From: Sva-07 sp963774765
GTDB taxonomy: Bacteria > Actinomycetota > Acidimicrobiia > Acidimicrobiales > Ilumatobacteraceae
Length of the DNA stretch: 64,000 nt
Assembly (NCBI GenBank): GCA_963774765.1
Contig: CAVZGP010000009.1
Location: 124,001-188,000 of the forward strand
Reading direction: 5' to 3'
In this document: positions 33,472 to 41,806 of the stretch, piece after piece
Layout of the letters: every line of letters starts with the position of its first letter
Position numbering within the stretch: the first letter of the stretch is position 1
The notes under the pieces: model-generated
Told to the model about the DNA's origin: nothing
Databases searched by the model: none
Seen by the model: the letters and a program-made list of their open reading frames with translations, nothing else
Program-made: the position numbers and the translations under genes

Positions 33472-34692
33472 ATGGACCCCACGTATTCTCCAGAAGCCGA
33501 GGCGTACCGCGAGAAGGTGCAGGCATTCCTCGCCGAGAAGCTCCCGTCGAACTGGAATGGGCTGGGGGCATTGGAAGGCGACGCCATCGCCGACTTCACC
33601 ACCGAGTGGCGCAAGACGTTGTACGAGGCGAACTACCTCGCTCCCGGGTGGCCGAAGGAGTACGGCGGCGCGGGGCTCAGCGCGACCGAACAGGTGATCC
33701 TCGCCGAGGAATTCGCTCGTGCGGGCGTACCGACCGGTGGCCAGAACGACGCGTTCAGCATCCAGATGCTCGGCAACACCCTCCTGGTGTGGGGCACCGA
33801 GGAGCAGAAGTCGCACTACATCCCGCGGCTCTTGGCCGGCGAGGACACCTGGTGCCAGGGATACTCCGAACCGAATGCCGGCTCCGATCTCGGCAACGTG
33901 GGTCTGAAGGCCGAACTCGACGGTGACGAATGGGTGCTCAACGGGCAGAAGATCTGGACCTCGGCAGGTCACCTCGCCGATCACATCTTCACGTTGGCTC
34001 GCACCGACCCCGACGCCCCGAAGCACAAGGGCATCTCGTTCCTGCTCGTGCCGATGGACCAGCCAGGTATCGAGGTTCGCCCGATCGAGATGATCTCGGG
34101 CGAGAGCGAGTTCAACGAGGTGTTCTACACCGACGCCCGCTGCCCGAAGGACAACGTCGTCGGCGGCGTGAACAACGGCTGGGCGGTCGCGATGTCGTTG
34201 CTCGGATTCGAGCGAGGTGAAGCGGCGGCAACCGGACCGATCCGCTATCAGATCGAACTCGACCGGCTCGTCGAGATGGCCCACGAGCGCGGGCTCACCG
34301 ACGACCCGATCATCCGCCAGCGGCTCGCATGGTGCCACTCGAAGGTGCAGATCATGCGGTTCCTCGGCCTGCGAACGTTGACGAAGTTCCTCGCCGGCCA
34401 CCACCCTGGCCCGGACGGCGCGATCTCGAAGCTCTACTGGAGCGAGTACCACCGCGTGGTCACCGAACTGGCCGTCGACATCCTCGGCGCCGACGCGCTG
34501 TACGTCGAGGGACGCCCTCCGTCGTCGTCGTTCCAGACCGACGACGCCGGCGCCGCGAACACCTCGGGATCGTGGGTCAACACATTCCTCAACGCCCGTG
34601 CCGGCACGATCTACGCCGGCTCGTCGCAGATCCAGCGCAACATCATCGGCGAGATGATCCTGCAACTGCCCAAGGAGCCCAAGCCGGCGTGA
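33472..34692 (+). CDS. Acyl-CoA dehydrogenase
   Basis: 406 residues. The FAD/substrate segment QGYSEPNAGSDLGNVGLKA and the WTSAGHLADHIFTLARTD strand are typical, and the C-terminal AGTIYAGSSQIQRNIIGEMI carries the helix that contacts FAD. The usual catalytic Glu position of short-chain enzymes reads as GTIYAGSSQ, common in the FadE-type actinobacterial group. It catalyses the first step of beta-oxidation or a related desaturation; the chain type is not identifiable. No electron-transfer partner is adjacent. Confidence 0.9.
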   Translation: MDPTYSPEAEAYREKVQAFLAEKLPSNWNGLGALEGDAIADFTTEWRKTLYEANYLAPGWPKEYGGAGLSATEQVILAEEFARAGVPTGGQNDAFSIQMLGNTLLVWGTEEQKSHYIPRLLAGEDTWCQGYSEPNAGSDLGNVGLKAELDGDEWVLNGQKIWTSAGHLADHIFTLARTDPDAPKHKGISFLLVPMDQPGIEVRPIEMISGESEFNEVFYTDARCPKDNVVGGVNNGWAVAMSLLGFERGEAAATGPIRYQIELDRLVEMAHERGLTDDPIIRQRLAWCHSKVQIMRFLGLRTLTKFLAGHHPGPDGAISKLYWSEYHRVVTELAVDILGADALYVEGRPPSSSFQTDDAGAANTSGSWVNTFLNARAGTIYAGSSQIQRNIIGEMILQLPKEPKPA

Positions 34693-34720
34693 CGGCCTCG
34701 GTGCGGAGGGTGAGGCACCG

Positions 34721-34963
34721 ATGAGCCGGGTCGTCATCGTCGTGCTCCGGCACCCATCGTTGTGGTCGACTGCGTTGCGACAGTGGCTTGTTCTCGTTCC
34801 ATCGCGTTGGTGGACGACGGCGCCGTACCTGCCGATGCCCTCGCGTGCGTATCTCCAGTTCCGGCTCGTGACCCAGTACGGCGACAACACGCATCGCCCG
34901 GAGCCCGAAGATGTGCTGAACTACCTTCGATGGTGTCGCGACTGGCAGCGACTCGACGCCTGA
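34721..34963 (+). CDS. Small conserved-looking basic protein, function unknown
   Basis: 80 residues rich in Trp, Arg and Leu (WSTALRQWLVLVPSRWW, then YLQFRLVTQYGD and a C-terminal EDVLNYLRWCRDWQRL helix). One weak amphipathic or membrane-associated helix is possible near residues 15-30. Its frame has the same codon bias as its neighbours, and it lies 28 bp after the acyl-CoA dehydrogenase and 25 bp before the HNH gene. I recall similar small proteins in actinobacterial genomes but cannot name the family. Confidence 0.6.
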   Translation: MSRVVIVVLRHPSLWSTALRQWLVLVPSRWWTTAPYLPMPSRAYLQFRLVTQYGDNTHRPEPEDVLNYLRWCRDWQRLDA

Positions 34964-34988
34964 TCGGCGAGCGGGCGGGGGACACGTC

Positions 34989-35486
34989 GTGCTGAGCGCG
35001 CTCGTGCTCAACGCCACCTTCGAGCCGCTGAGCATCGTGTCGAGCGAGCGCGCAACGTGTCTCGTGATCGCCGAGAAGGCCGACGTGCTCGAAGACGACG
35101 GCCGAGTCATCCACTCCGAACGGCTCAGCGTGCCCTGTCCGTCGGTGATCCGCCTGCGATACATGGTCAAGGTTCCCTACGTGCGCCGCGCTGCGTTGTC
35201 TCGGCGTGCGATCTTCGCCCGCGACGACTACCGCTGCCAGTACTGCGGCGAGCGGGCCGACTCGATCGACCATGTCGTGCCCCGGTCCAAGGGCGGGCCG
35301 CACAGCTGGGAGAACGTGGCGGCGGCGTGCCGGCCGTGCAACCTGGGCAAGCGTGATCGCACTCCGGATGAAGCAGGCATGCGCCTGGAACGGCCGTGTC
35401 GTGCGCCGCGGGCGACGGCCTGGGTGGTGGTGTCGGTGAGTGGGGTGCCCGACACATGGCGCCCGTATCTCCCGCTCGCCTCGTGA
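34989..35486 (+). CDS. HNH endonuclease domain protein
   Basis: 165 residues from GTG 34989. The N-terminal LSALVLNATFEPLSIVS and the C-terminal HNH module CQYCGE...IDHVVPRSKGGPHSWENVAAACRPCN are as in the widespread actinobacterial HNH family; two CxxC pairs bind zinc and the His-Asn-His residues are present. Members are DNA nucleases of unknown cell role, not tied to a restriction system here. The stop overlaps the start of the lipoate-ligase-like gene. Confidence 0.9.
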   Translation: MLSALVLNATFEPLSIVSSERATCLVIAEKADVLEDDGRVIHSERLSVPCPSVIRLRYMVKVPYVRRAALSRRAIFARDDYRCQYCGERADSIDHVVPRSKGGPHSWENVAAACRPCNLGKRDRTPDEAGMRLERPCRAPRATAWVVVSVSGVPDTWRPYLPLAS

Positions 35487-36151
35487 CGTCGGCTGTGCCG
35501 TATCGCCTCGTGCGGTCGCGCTCGACAGTGGCCGACTTCCATGCGCGGACGGTGCCGGATCCGGCTCGCCCCGAGGTCTGGCAGCACGACATCGCATCGC
35601 CGGCACTCGTCCTCGGCTCGACACTGGACGACTCGGTCGTCGACCTCGACGCGTGCCGTCGGGTCGGCGCCGACGTGGTTCGGCGCCGAAGCGGCGGCGC
35701 AGCGGTGCTGCTGCTGCCGGGCGAGGTGACTTGGATCGACGTGATCGTGCCCGTCGGCTCGCCCGGTTGGTCCGACGACATCCACGGACCGATGATGTGG
35801 TTGGGTGGCCATCTCGCTGCGGCGATCACCGACGCGACCGGGATCGGTGACCTCGTCGTACACGACGGCGCACTGCGCTCGACGCCCTGGTCGAAGCTCG
35901 TCTGCTTCGACGGTGTCGGGGCTGGCGAGGTGTTGCTCGGCGGCCGCAAGCTGGTCGGTCTCAGCCAACGCCGCACGCGGCACGCAGCCCGTCTGCAGTG
36001 CTGCTGGTACTCGACCTACGACCCGGCAGATCTCGTCGAGCTGCTCGATCCGTCGGTCCGCCCGATGCCGTCGGACCTCGCGTCCGTCGCCACGCTGCCG
36101 GCTTCGGCGTCTGACGCGGTCGTCGAACGCCTCGTCGCCACCCTCGCCTGA
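35483..36151 (+). CDS. Lipoate-protein ligase A-like (BPL/LPL fold) protein
   Basis: 222 residues from GTG 35483, which overlaps the HNH stop (GTGA); ATG 35456 would add nine residues. The lipoyl-binding RRRSGGAAVLLLPGEVTWI (RRxSGGG-AV type) and the lysine segment GRKLVGLSQRRTR match LplA/LipB relatives. Members attach lipoate or octanoate to E2 subunits, or act as amidotransferases. The third Gly of the usual SGGG is Ala. No lipoyl synthase or E2 gene is adjacent, so the exact reaction is open. Confidence 0.8.
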   Translation: MTSAVPYRLVRSRSTVADFHARTVPDPARPEVWQHDIASPALVLGSTLDDSVVDLDACRRVGADVVRRRSGGAAVLLLPGEVTWIDVIVPVGSPGWSDDIHGPMMWLGGHLAAAITDATGIGDLVVHDGALRSTPWSKLVCFDGVGAGEVLLGGRKLVGLSQRRTRHAARLQCCWYSTYDPADLVELLDPSVRPMPSDLASVATLPASASDAVVERLVATLA

Positions 36152-36170
36152 GCCGCCCCAAGCGGGTTGC

Positions 36171-36269
36171 GATGAGCGAAACCGCCGTATCTGGTCGGTT
36201 CGCTCATCGCGGGGTGGTTCTGGTGGGTTGCGATGAGCGAAACCGCCGTATCTGGTCGGTTCGCTCATC
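36171..36269. repeat. Palindromic repeat array C: two identical 38-bp GATGAG...CTCATC elements, period 61 bp
   Basis: Copies lie at 36171-36208 and 36232-36269 with arms GATGAGCGAAACCG and CGGTTCGCTCATC around CCGTATCTGGT. The spacer CGCGGGGTGGTTCTGGTGGG is repeated as well. This array lies between tandem genes (lplA-like and mraZ), 19 bp after the upstream stop, and may end transcription before the division cluster. The 36152-36476 gap holds this array, a G-rich strand and the mraZ promoter. Confidence 0.92.
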
Positions 36270-36323
36270 GCGGGGTGGTTCTGGTGGGCGGGGTGTGTGA
36301 GGGATGGGGTGGGACGGGCGGCG

Positions 36324-36402
36324 TGGGGGAGCGGATGGGGAGATTTGGGACGCAAATGGGGAATGATGGTTGACAATGGGGGCAAATGGGGGAACAATGG
36401 GG
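36324..36402 (+). promoter_or_regulatory. Extended MraZ operator: phased TGGG repeats
   Basis: TGGGG or TGGGA pentamers start at 36324, 36336, 36346, 36357, 36377, 36387 and 36398, with a degenerate TGGTT at 36367. Spacing from 36336 on is 10-11 bp, one helical turn. Known MraZ operators are three or four TGGGN repeats with 5-bp spacers; the last three here match that exactly. Confidence 0.75.
36370..36398 (+). promoter_or_regulatory. mraZ (dcw operon) promoter
   Basis: TTGACA at 36370-36375 and AACAAT at 36393-36398 are separated by 17 nt. The three canonical MraZ repeats lie within and across this promoter, so bound MraZ would block RNA polymerase. The leader to GTG 36477 is about 70 nt, with GAGGAA before the start. 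Confidence 0.7.
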
Positions 36403-36476
36403 ATCGCTGAGGAGGACTCCCGCGTTCTCAGCACGGCAGGTTCGCCGCGGGGGTGGAAGCATGAGGAACGCGGCGC

Positions 36477-36893
36477 GTGTTTGTCGGGGTCTACGAGCGT
36501 CAGCTCGACGAACGGGGACGAGTGGCACTTCCCTCGTCGTACCGGGGTGAGCTCGGCGACCACTGCTACCTCTTCTTCGGTGACGACGGTTGCGTCAGTG
36601 TTCGCAGTGTCGACTCATTCGAGGCCGAAGCCGCCGACATGGTCGCCAAGTCAAAGCGCGGCGAGGTATCACGCAACCGCCAGCGAGCCTTCGCGTCGTC
36701 GGCCAGCCAGGCCACGATCGACAAGCAGGGACGCGTCACCCTCGACGCACGACTGCGCGAGCACGCCGGCCTCGCCCCCCAGGCCGCTGTGGTCGTGCTC
36801 GGCAACATCGACCAGATCGAGATCTGGGATCCCGAGGCGCACCGTCGCAACGAGACAGCGGGCCAGCACGAAATCGCCGGAGGCGACCGGTGA
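36477..36893 (+). CDS. mraZ: Transcriptional regulator MraZ
   Basis: 138 residues with two SpoVT-AbrB-like halves; each carries a DERGRVALPSSYR or DKQGRVTLDARLR segment (the DxxGR motif). MraZ forms rings and represses the division/cell-wall cluster through TGGGN repeats in its own promoter, which are visible at 36324-36402. The GTG start at 36477 gives FVGVYERQLDERGR, the conserved N-terminus. It is the first gene of the cluster and overlaps rsmH by 4 bp. Confidence 0.95.
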   Translation: MFVGVYERQLDERGRVALPSSYRGELGDHCYLFFGDDGCVSVRSVDSFEAEAADMVAKSKRGEVSRNRQRAFASSASQATIDKQGRVTLDARLREHAGLAPQAAVVVLGNIDQIEIWDPEAHRRNETAGQHEIAGGDR

Positions 36894-37879
36894 GCACCAA
36901 CGAGCGCGCCGACTCGTCGGACTTCGAGCACGCCCCGGTCATGGTCGACGAGGTCACCGCCGTCTTCGCCTCGGTGCCGGCGGGCACAGTCGTTGACGCC
37001 ACGCTCGGTGGAGGTGGACACACGGCGGCGCTGCTCGACTCGCGAGATGACCTCGATGTGCTCGGTATCGACCAGGATCACGACGCCCTCGCCGCCGCGA
37101 CGGCTCGGCTGACGGTTTACGGGGACCGGTTCCGCACGAGCCAGCGCCGATTCGACCACTTCGACGACGCGCTCGCCGATCACGACGTCGAAACGATCAG
37201 CGGCGCCCTCTTCGATCTCGGCGTGTCGTCGCCGCAGCTCGACCGGGGCGCCCGAGGTTTCTCGTATCGTCACGACGGTCCGCTCGACATGCGCATGGAC
37301 GCCGACCAGTCGTGGTCGGCCGACGACGTCGTCAACGGATACTCCGAGTCGGACCTGGCTCGGATCATCAAGCGCTACGGCGACGAGCGCTTCGCATCTC
37401 GGATCGCGAGGGCGATCTGCGCGGCGCGTCCGATCCAGACGACCACCGAGCTGGCCGCCGTGGTCACGTCCGCGATCCCTGCTGCTGCGCGGCGCACGGG
37501 CGGTCATCCCGCAAAGCGGACGTTCCAGGCGATCCGGATCGAGGTCAACGACGAACTCGGCGTGCTGCCCGACGCCCTCGACCAGGCCGTACACGCCACC
37601 AGGCCCGGCGGTCGAATCGCCGTGCTGTCGTACCACTCGGGAGAAGACCGCATCGTCAAGGACCGCTTCGCCGTGGCGGCCGGGGCGTGTGACTGTCCCG
37701 ATGACCTCCCGTGCGTGTGCGGCGCGATCCAGACCGTGCGCATCGTGCGCGGGCTGCCCAAGCGTGCGAGCGACGACGAGCGGCAGCGGAACCGACGGGC
37801 TGCATCGGCGCGCCTGCGCGTGGTCGAACGAGTCGAGGCAACCAGGAAGAGCGACGGACAACCGGTGGAGGATCGATGA
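36890..37879 (+). CDS. rsmH: 16S rRNA m4C1402 methyltransferase
   Basis: 329 residues from GTG 36890. The SAM-binding VVDATLGGGGHTAALL and GIDQDHDAL motifs, the LFDLGVSSPQLD block and the C-terminal PGGRIAVLSYHSGEDRIVK are diagnostic for RsmH (MraW). A CDCPDDLPCVCG Cys cluster near the end is common in actinobacterial members. It methylates C1402 of 16S rRNA. It is coupled to mraZ and to the ftsL-like gene by GTGA and ATGA overlaps. Confidence 0.96.
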   Translation: MSTNERADSSDFEHAPVMVDEVTAVFASVPAGTVVDATLGGGGHTAALLDSRDDLDVLGIDQDHDALAAATARLTVYGDRFRTSQRRFDHFDDALADHDVETISGALFDLGVSSPQLDRGARGFSYRHDGPLDMRMDADQSWSADDVVNGYSESDLARIIKRYGDERFASRIARAICAARPIQTTTELAAVVTSAIPAAARRTGGHPAKRTFQAIRIEVNDELGVLPDALDQAVHATRPGGRIAVLSYHSGEDRIVKDRFAVAAGACDCPDDLPCVCGAIQTVRIVRGLPKRASDDERQRNRRAASARLRVVERVEATRKSDGQPVEDR

Positions 37880-38352
37880 TCGCACTCCCATTGCTCCGCG
37901 ACAGCGAAGCGCGTCGATCCAAGGCGGCGACGAAGCCGTCGCTGACTGTCGTGCCGCGCCGTCGGCGATGGCCCGCCGTGTTCGCCGGTCTCGCCTGGTC
38001 GCTCGTCTTTCTCGGCCTGCTCGGTGCAGCGGTCTTCCATACTCAACTCGCCGAGCGCCAACTCCGGCTCGACCGGCTCGATCGCGAGGTCGCCGTCGAG
38101 CGGGAGCGCTTCGACGAGTTGCGCTACGAACGCGCCGAACTGCGCTCGCCGGTGCGCCTTGCCGCGGCCGCATCAGAACTCGGCATGCGTCGTGGGCGGG
38201 CGAGCACCTTCGTGACGGTCACACCGGAGGCCGTCGCGAGGGTTCTGGCAGCAGCCGGTCCCATCGGTGACAACGCGGTGCGCATCGTCATCCACACCGA
38301 CCCGCTGGATCAGTTCCGGGCGGTCAAGAGCGTCACGGAGGCCGCCCCGTGA
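37876..38352 (+). CDS. ftsL: FtsL-like cell division protein
   Basis: 158 residues. One transmembrane segment (about 33-54) is followed by a charged coiled coil (about 58-95: QLAERQLRLDRLDREVAVER), the bitopic layout of FtsL. The AELRSPVRLAAAASELGM motif after the coil is typical of FtsL/DivIC proteins. It would bridge FtsQ and the FtsW-FtsI synthase at the septum. Sequence similarity in this family is low, so the name depends on topology and on its place between rsmH and ftsI. Confidence 0.8.
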   Translation: MIALPLLRDSEARRSKAATKPSLTVVPRRRRWPAVFAGLAWSLVFLGLLGAAVFHTQLAERQLRLDRLDREVAVERERFDELRYERAELRSPVRLAAAASELGMRRGRASTFVTVTPEAVARVLAAAGPIGDNAVRIVIHTDPLDQFRAVKSVTEAAP

Positions 38353-40358
38353 GGCCGGCTACCCGCTCGCACGGGGTTCCGACGGGCACAGGTCGCAGCC
38401 ACGCGGCGGGCGCATCGCAGCACGCGCGGTCCACGAGCAGCGGCGCACGTGCTCGTGAAACGACCCGTCGGGTGCCGACACCCGCGCCCCGCAAGCCGCC
38501 TGTTGGGCCGAGTCGCGCCAAGGCGCACACCGCACCGCCACGGCGGCCGCACCGCGCGGCCGCCAACGCGCCGACGCGAACACGCGCGAAGGTTCGCACC
38601 ACGCCGCCACGTCGGACGGTGTCGAGGTTCCGGTCGGGTTCGCCGCGCCGGCGCCTGATCCTCGCGCTGGTGGTGATCGCAGCGATCCTGTTCGGCCTGA
38701 TCGGCCGTGTCGCGTACCTGCAGACGACCGAAGCCGACAGCCTCCGCTCGGCCGCCGCGGACCAGTGGACCCGCAGGGTGACCATTCCCGCTCAGCGCGG
38801 CACGGTGTTCGACCGCCACGGCGCGGAACTCGCGATGTCGGTTCCCGCGGTCACCGTCTCGATCAACCCGAAGCTGATCGAGAACGGCCCGGCGACCGTT
38901 CAGGTCCTCGACGACCTGCTCGACCTCCCCGACGACGAGGTTGCCGAGCTCGTCGCCGAGATCGCGTCGAAGGATCGTGGGTTCGTCTTCGTGCAACGAC
39001 AGACCGATGCGGACATCGGTGACGAAATCGCCGCGATGAAGCTGCCAGGCGTGAACGTCGACCGCGAGAGCCGGCGCGAGATGCCCGGTGGCGACACCGG
39101 TCGCAGTGTGATCGGACGCACCAACATCGACGGTGTCGGAATTTCGGGCCTCGAGTTGCAGTACGACGACGTGCTCACGGGAACCGGCGGCGAGATGCGT
39201 CGCGAGGTCGCGCCTGGCGGCCGGTCGATACCCGGATCCGAGACGGTCACCGCACACCCGGTCGCCGGTGACGACCTCGTGCTCACGCTCGATCGGTCCG
39301 TCCAGTACTCGACCGAGCAGGTGCTGTTGGAACAAGTCGCGGCGATCGGTGCCAAGGGCGCAACGGCGATTGCCATGGACACCGACACCGGCGAGATCTA
39401 CTCGATGGCGTCCGTGCGTCGCAATGACGAGACTGGCGCCTACGAGGTCACGTCGGGCAACTTCGCGGCGGTCGACGCCTACGAGCCCGGCTCGGTGGCC
39501 AAGGTGATCACGATCGCTGCTTCGCTCAGCGAGGGTCTCGTGACGCCCGACAAGACGTACGTGGTGCCGTGGCGGAAGCAGTACTACGACGACCTGCTGA
39601 AGGACTCCCACGAGCACCCCGACGAACCGATGACGGTGTCGCAGATCCTGACGGAGTCGTCGAACATCGGAACGATCTTCGTCCAACAGGAGATGGGGCG
39701 CGAGCGCCACCGCGAGTACATGGCGGCCTTCGGGCTCGGATCGAAGACGGCGCTCGACTTCCCCGGCGAATCGACCGGCATCCTCAAACAACCCGAGGAC
39801 ATGTGGGGGTCAGAACGTGTCACGGTCGCCTACGGTCAGGGTGTGTCGAGCACCTCGCTGCAGCTCGTCGCCGCGGTCAACACGATCGCCAACGGCGGGA
39901 CGTACGTCGCCCCGAAGCTCGTCCAGTCGACCGTCGGACCCGATGGCACGATCGCCGATACCGATCCGTCGGAGTCACACCGCGCCGTCACCGAACAGGC
40001 CGCGGCCCAGACCACCGAGATGATGCGCAACGTGGTGTGCAACGGAACCGCCACGCGGGCCCAGGTCGACGGCCTCTCCATTGCCGGCAAGACCGGAACG
40101 GGGCTCAAGGTGGCCGACAACGGCACGTACTTCGACGACGACGGCAACCACCTCTACTACGCCAGCTTCGTCGGGTTCTTCCCGGCGGATGATCCGCAGG
40201 TCACCGTGCTCGTCTCGGTCGACGAACCCCCGGCAGGCACCAACGACCGCTTCGGAGGCACCGCGGCTGCCCCGGTGTTCGCCGAGCTCGCCCCGACACT
40301 CATCCACGAACTGGGCATCGTGCCCACGCCGGGTGCGGCCGATTGCTCGGCGCCGTGA
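38349..40358 (+). CDS. ftsI: Septal peptidoglycan transpeptidase (class B PBP, FtsI/PBP3)
   Basis: 669 residues. A long basic, Thr/Arg/Pro-rich cytoplasmic tail (about 1-95) precedes one transmembrane helix (about 98-120). The pedestal begins RRVTIPAQRGTVFDRHG. The transpeptidase triad is S382 in PGSVAK (SxxK), S437-S-N439 (SxN) and K581 in AGKTGTG. It cross-links septal peptidoglycan with FtsW. The tail is longer than in E. coli, as in other Actinobacteria, where it contacts partner proteins. GTG start overlaps ftsL; end overlaps murE. Confidence 0.95.
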   Translation: MRPATRSHGVPTGTGRSHAAGASQHARSTSSGARARETTRRVPTPAPRKPPVGPSRAKAHTAPPRRPHRAAANAPTRTRAKVRTTPPRRTVSRFRSGSPRRRLILALVVIAAILFGLIGRVAYLQTTEADSLRSAAADQWTRRVTIPAQRGTVFDRHGAELAMSVPAVTVSINPKLIENGPATVQVLDDLLDLPDDEVAELVAEIASKDRGFVFVQRQTDADIGDEIAAMKLPGVNVDRESRREMPGGDTGRSVIGRTNIDGVGISGLELQYDDVLTGTGGEMRREVAPGGRSIPGSETVTAHPVAGDDLVLTLDRSVQYSTEQVLLEQVAAIGAKGATAIAMDTDTGEIYSMASVRRNDETGAYEVTSGNFAAVDAYEPGSVAKVITIAASLSEGLVTPDKTYVVPWRKQYYDDLLKDSHEHPDEPMTVSQILTESSNIGTIFVQQEMGRERHREYMAAFGLGSKTALDFPGESTGILKQPEDMWGSERVTVAYGQGVSSTSLQLVAAVNTIANGGTYVAPKLVQSTVGPDGTIADTDPSESHRAVTEQAAAQTTEMMRNVVCNGTATRAQVDGLSIAGKTGTGLKVADNGTYFDDDGNHLYYASFVGFFPADDPQVTVLVSVDEPPAGTNDRFGGTAAAPVFAELAPTLIHELGIVPTPGAADCSAP

Positions 40359-41806
40359 GCAGCTCGATGCCTCAGGCGCCGGATGCCAGCGGCCTGCGCG
40401 AACTGAGAACGATCGTCGAACAGGGCACGGTGATCCGTTCGGTCGTGCACGACTCGCGCAACATCGTGCCCGGGTCGATGTATGCGTGCGTGCGCGGCGA
40501 ACACTTCGACGGTCACGCGTTCGCTTCGGACGCCGTGAGCGCCGGAGCAACGGCCGTGCTGACCGATCACGTGCTCGATCTCCCGGACGTGGCACAGATC
40601 GTCGTCGATGACACGCGTCTCCGGCTGGGTCCGATCGCCGCCGAGGTGGCCGGTCATCCGAGTCGTGCACTGGCGACCGTCGGCATCACGGGAACGAACG
40701 GCAAGACGACCACGGCCGCAATGATGGCGTCGATCCTCGACGGAGCGGGGCTGCCCTGCGGCGTCGTCGGCACGCTCCACGGACCACGCACGACGCCGGA
40801 AGCGCCCGAACTGCAGGCACTCCTCGGCGAGTTCGTCGCGGCGGGAAAGTCCGCGGCGGTGCTCGAGGTCTCGTCGCACGCCCTGGCGATGCACCGCGTC
40901 GACGGCACCGAGTTCGACGCCGTGGTGTTCACCAATCTCGGCCACGACCACCTCGACCTGCACGGTTCGCAGGAGGAGTACTTCCGAGCAAAGGCGCGGC
41001 TCTTCACCACCGAGTTCTCGCACCTCGGCGTGATCAACGTCGACGACCCCTACGGTCGCCTGATCGCCGACACGGCCAACAGCGAGGTCGCGGGCAGTGA
41101 GTTCCGCGTGGTGACCTATGGTGCCGACGATGTGTCCGATGTCGAAGTGACCGCCGCGGCACACCGATACCACTGGAGGGGCCGACGGGTCGACGTGCCG
41201 ATGGGCGGCGAGTTCAACGTCGCGAATTCCCTCGCAGCACTGACGACCGCCGTCGAACTCGGTATCGACATCGACGTGGCGATCGGTGCCGTTGCAACGC
41301 TGTCAGCGGTCCCCGGCAGATTCGAGATGGTCGACACCGACGAGAGCCGCCGTCGCGACGTCACGATCGTGGTCGACTACGCGCACACGCCCGACGGTCT
41401 CGAACGGTTGCTCGAAGCGGCGCGCCAGGTGGCGGGAGCCTCAGGCTCGCTCACGGTGGTGTTCGGCTGCGGCGGCAATCGGGATCGCGTCAAGCGGCCG
41501 GCGATGGGTGCGGTGGCGAGCCGGATTGCGGACCGCGTCGTGATCACGTCCGACAACCCCCGAAACGAATCGCCGGAGATGATCATCGCTGACATCGTCG
41601 ACGGGATCGACAAGGCGTCGTCGGCAGAGGTCGTGACGATCGTCGATCGACGCCAGGCGATCGGCGATGCCATCGCGATGGCCGATGCTGGCGACGTGGT
41701 GGTCATCGCCGGCAAGGGTCACGAATCGACGCAGGAATTCGCCGACCACGCCATCGACTTCGACGATCGGGAAGTGGCCCGCGAGCACCTGGAGGCACGT
41801 TCGTGA
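40355..41806 (+). CDS. murE: UDP-MurNAc-L-Ala-D-Glu:meso-diaminopimelate ligase
   Basis: 483 residues from GTG 40355. The ATP loop GITGTNGKTTT has K117, and the amino-acid specificity motif DNPR is at 400-403, the signature for meso-diaminopimelate rather than lysine. It adds the third stem-peptide residue. The GTG overlaps the ftsI stop (GTGA), and the murE stop overlaps mraY (GTGA). In most clusters murF stands between murE and mraY; here the two are directly coupled with no room for it. Confidence 0.95.
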   Translation: MSSSMPQAPDASGLRELRTIVEQGTVIRSVVHDSRNIVPGSMYACVRGEHFDGHAFASDAVSAGATAVLTDHVLDLPDVAQIVVDDTRLRLGPIAAEVAGHPSRALATVGITGTNGKTTTAAMMASILDGAGLPCGVVGTLHGPRTTPEAPELQALLGEFVAAGKSAAVLEVSSHALAMHRVDGTEFDAVVFTNLGHDHLDLHGSQEEYFRAKARLFTTEFSHLGVINVDDPYGRLIADTANSEVAGSEFRVVTYGADDVSDVEVTAAAHRYHWRGRRVDVPMGGEFNVANSLAALTTAVELGIDIDVAIGAVATLSAVPGRFEMVDTDESRRRDVTIVVDYAHTPDGLERLLEAARQVAGASGSLTVVFGCGGNRDRVKRPAMGAVASRIADRVVITSDNPRNESPEMIIADIVDGIDKASSAEVVTIVDRRQAIGDAIAMADAGDVVVIAGKGHESTQEFADHAIDFDDREVAREHLEARS

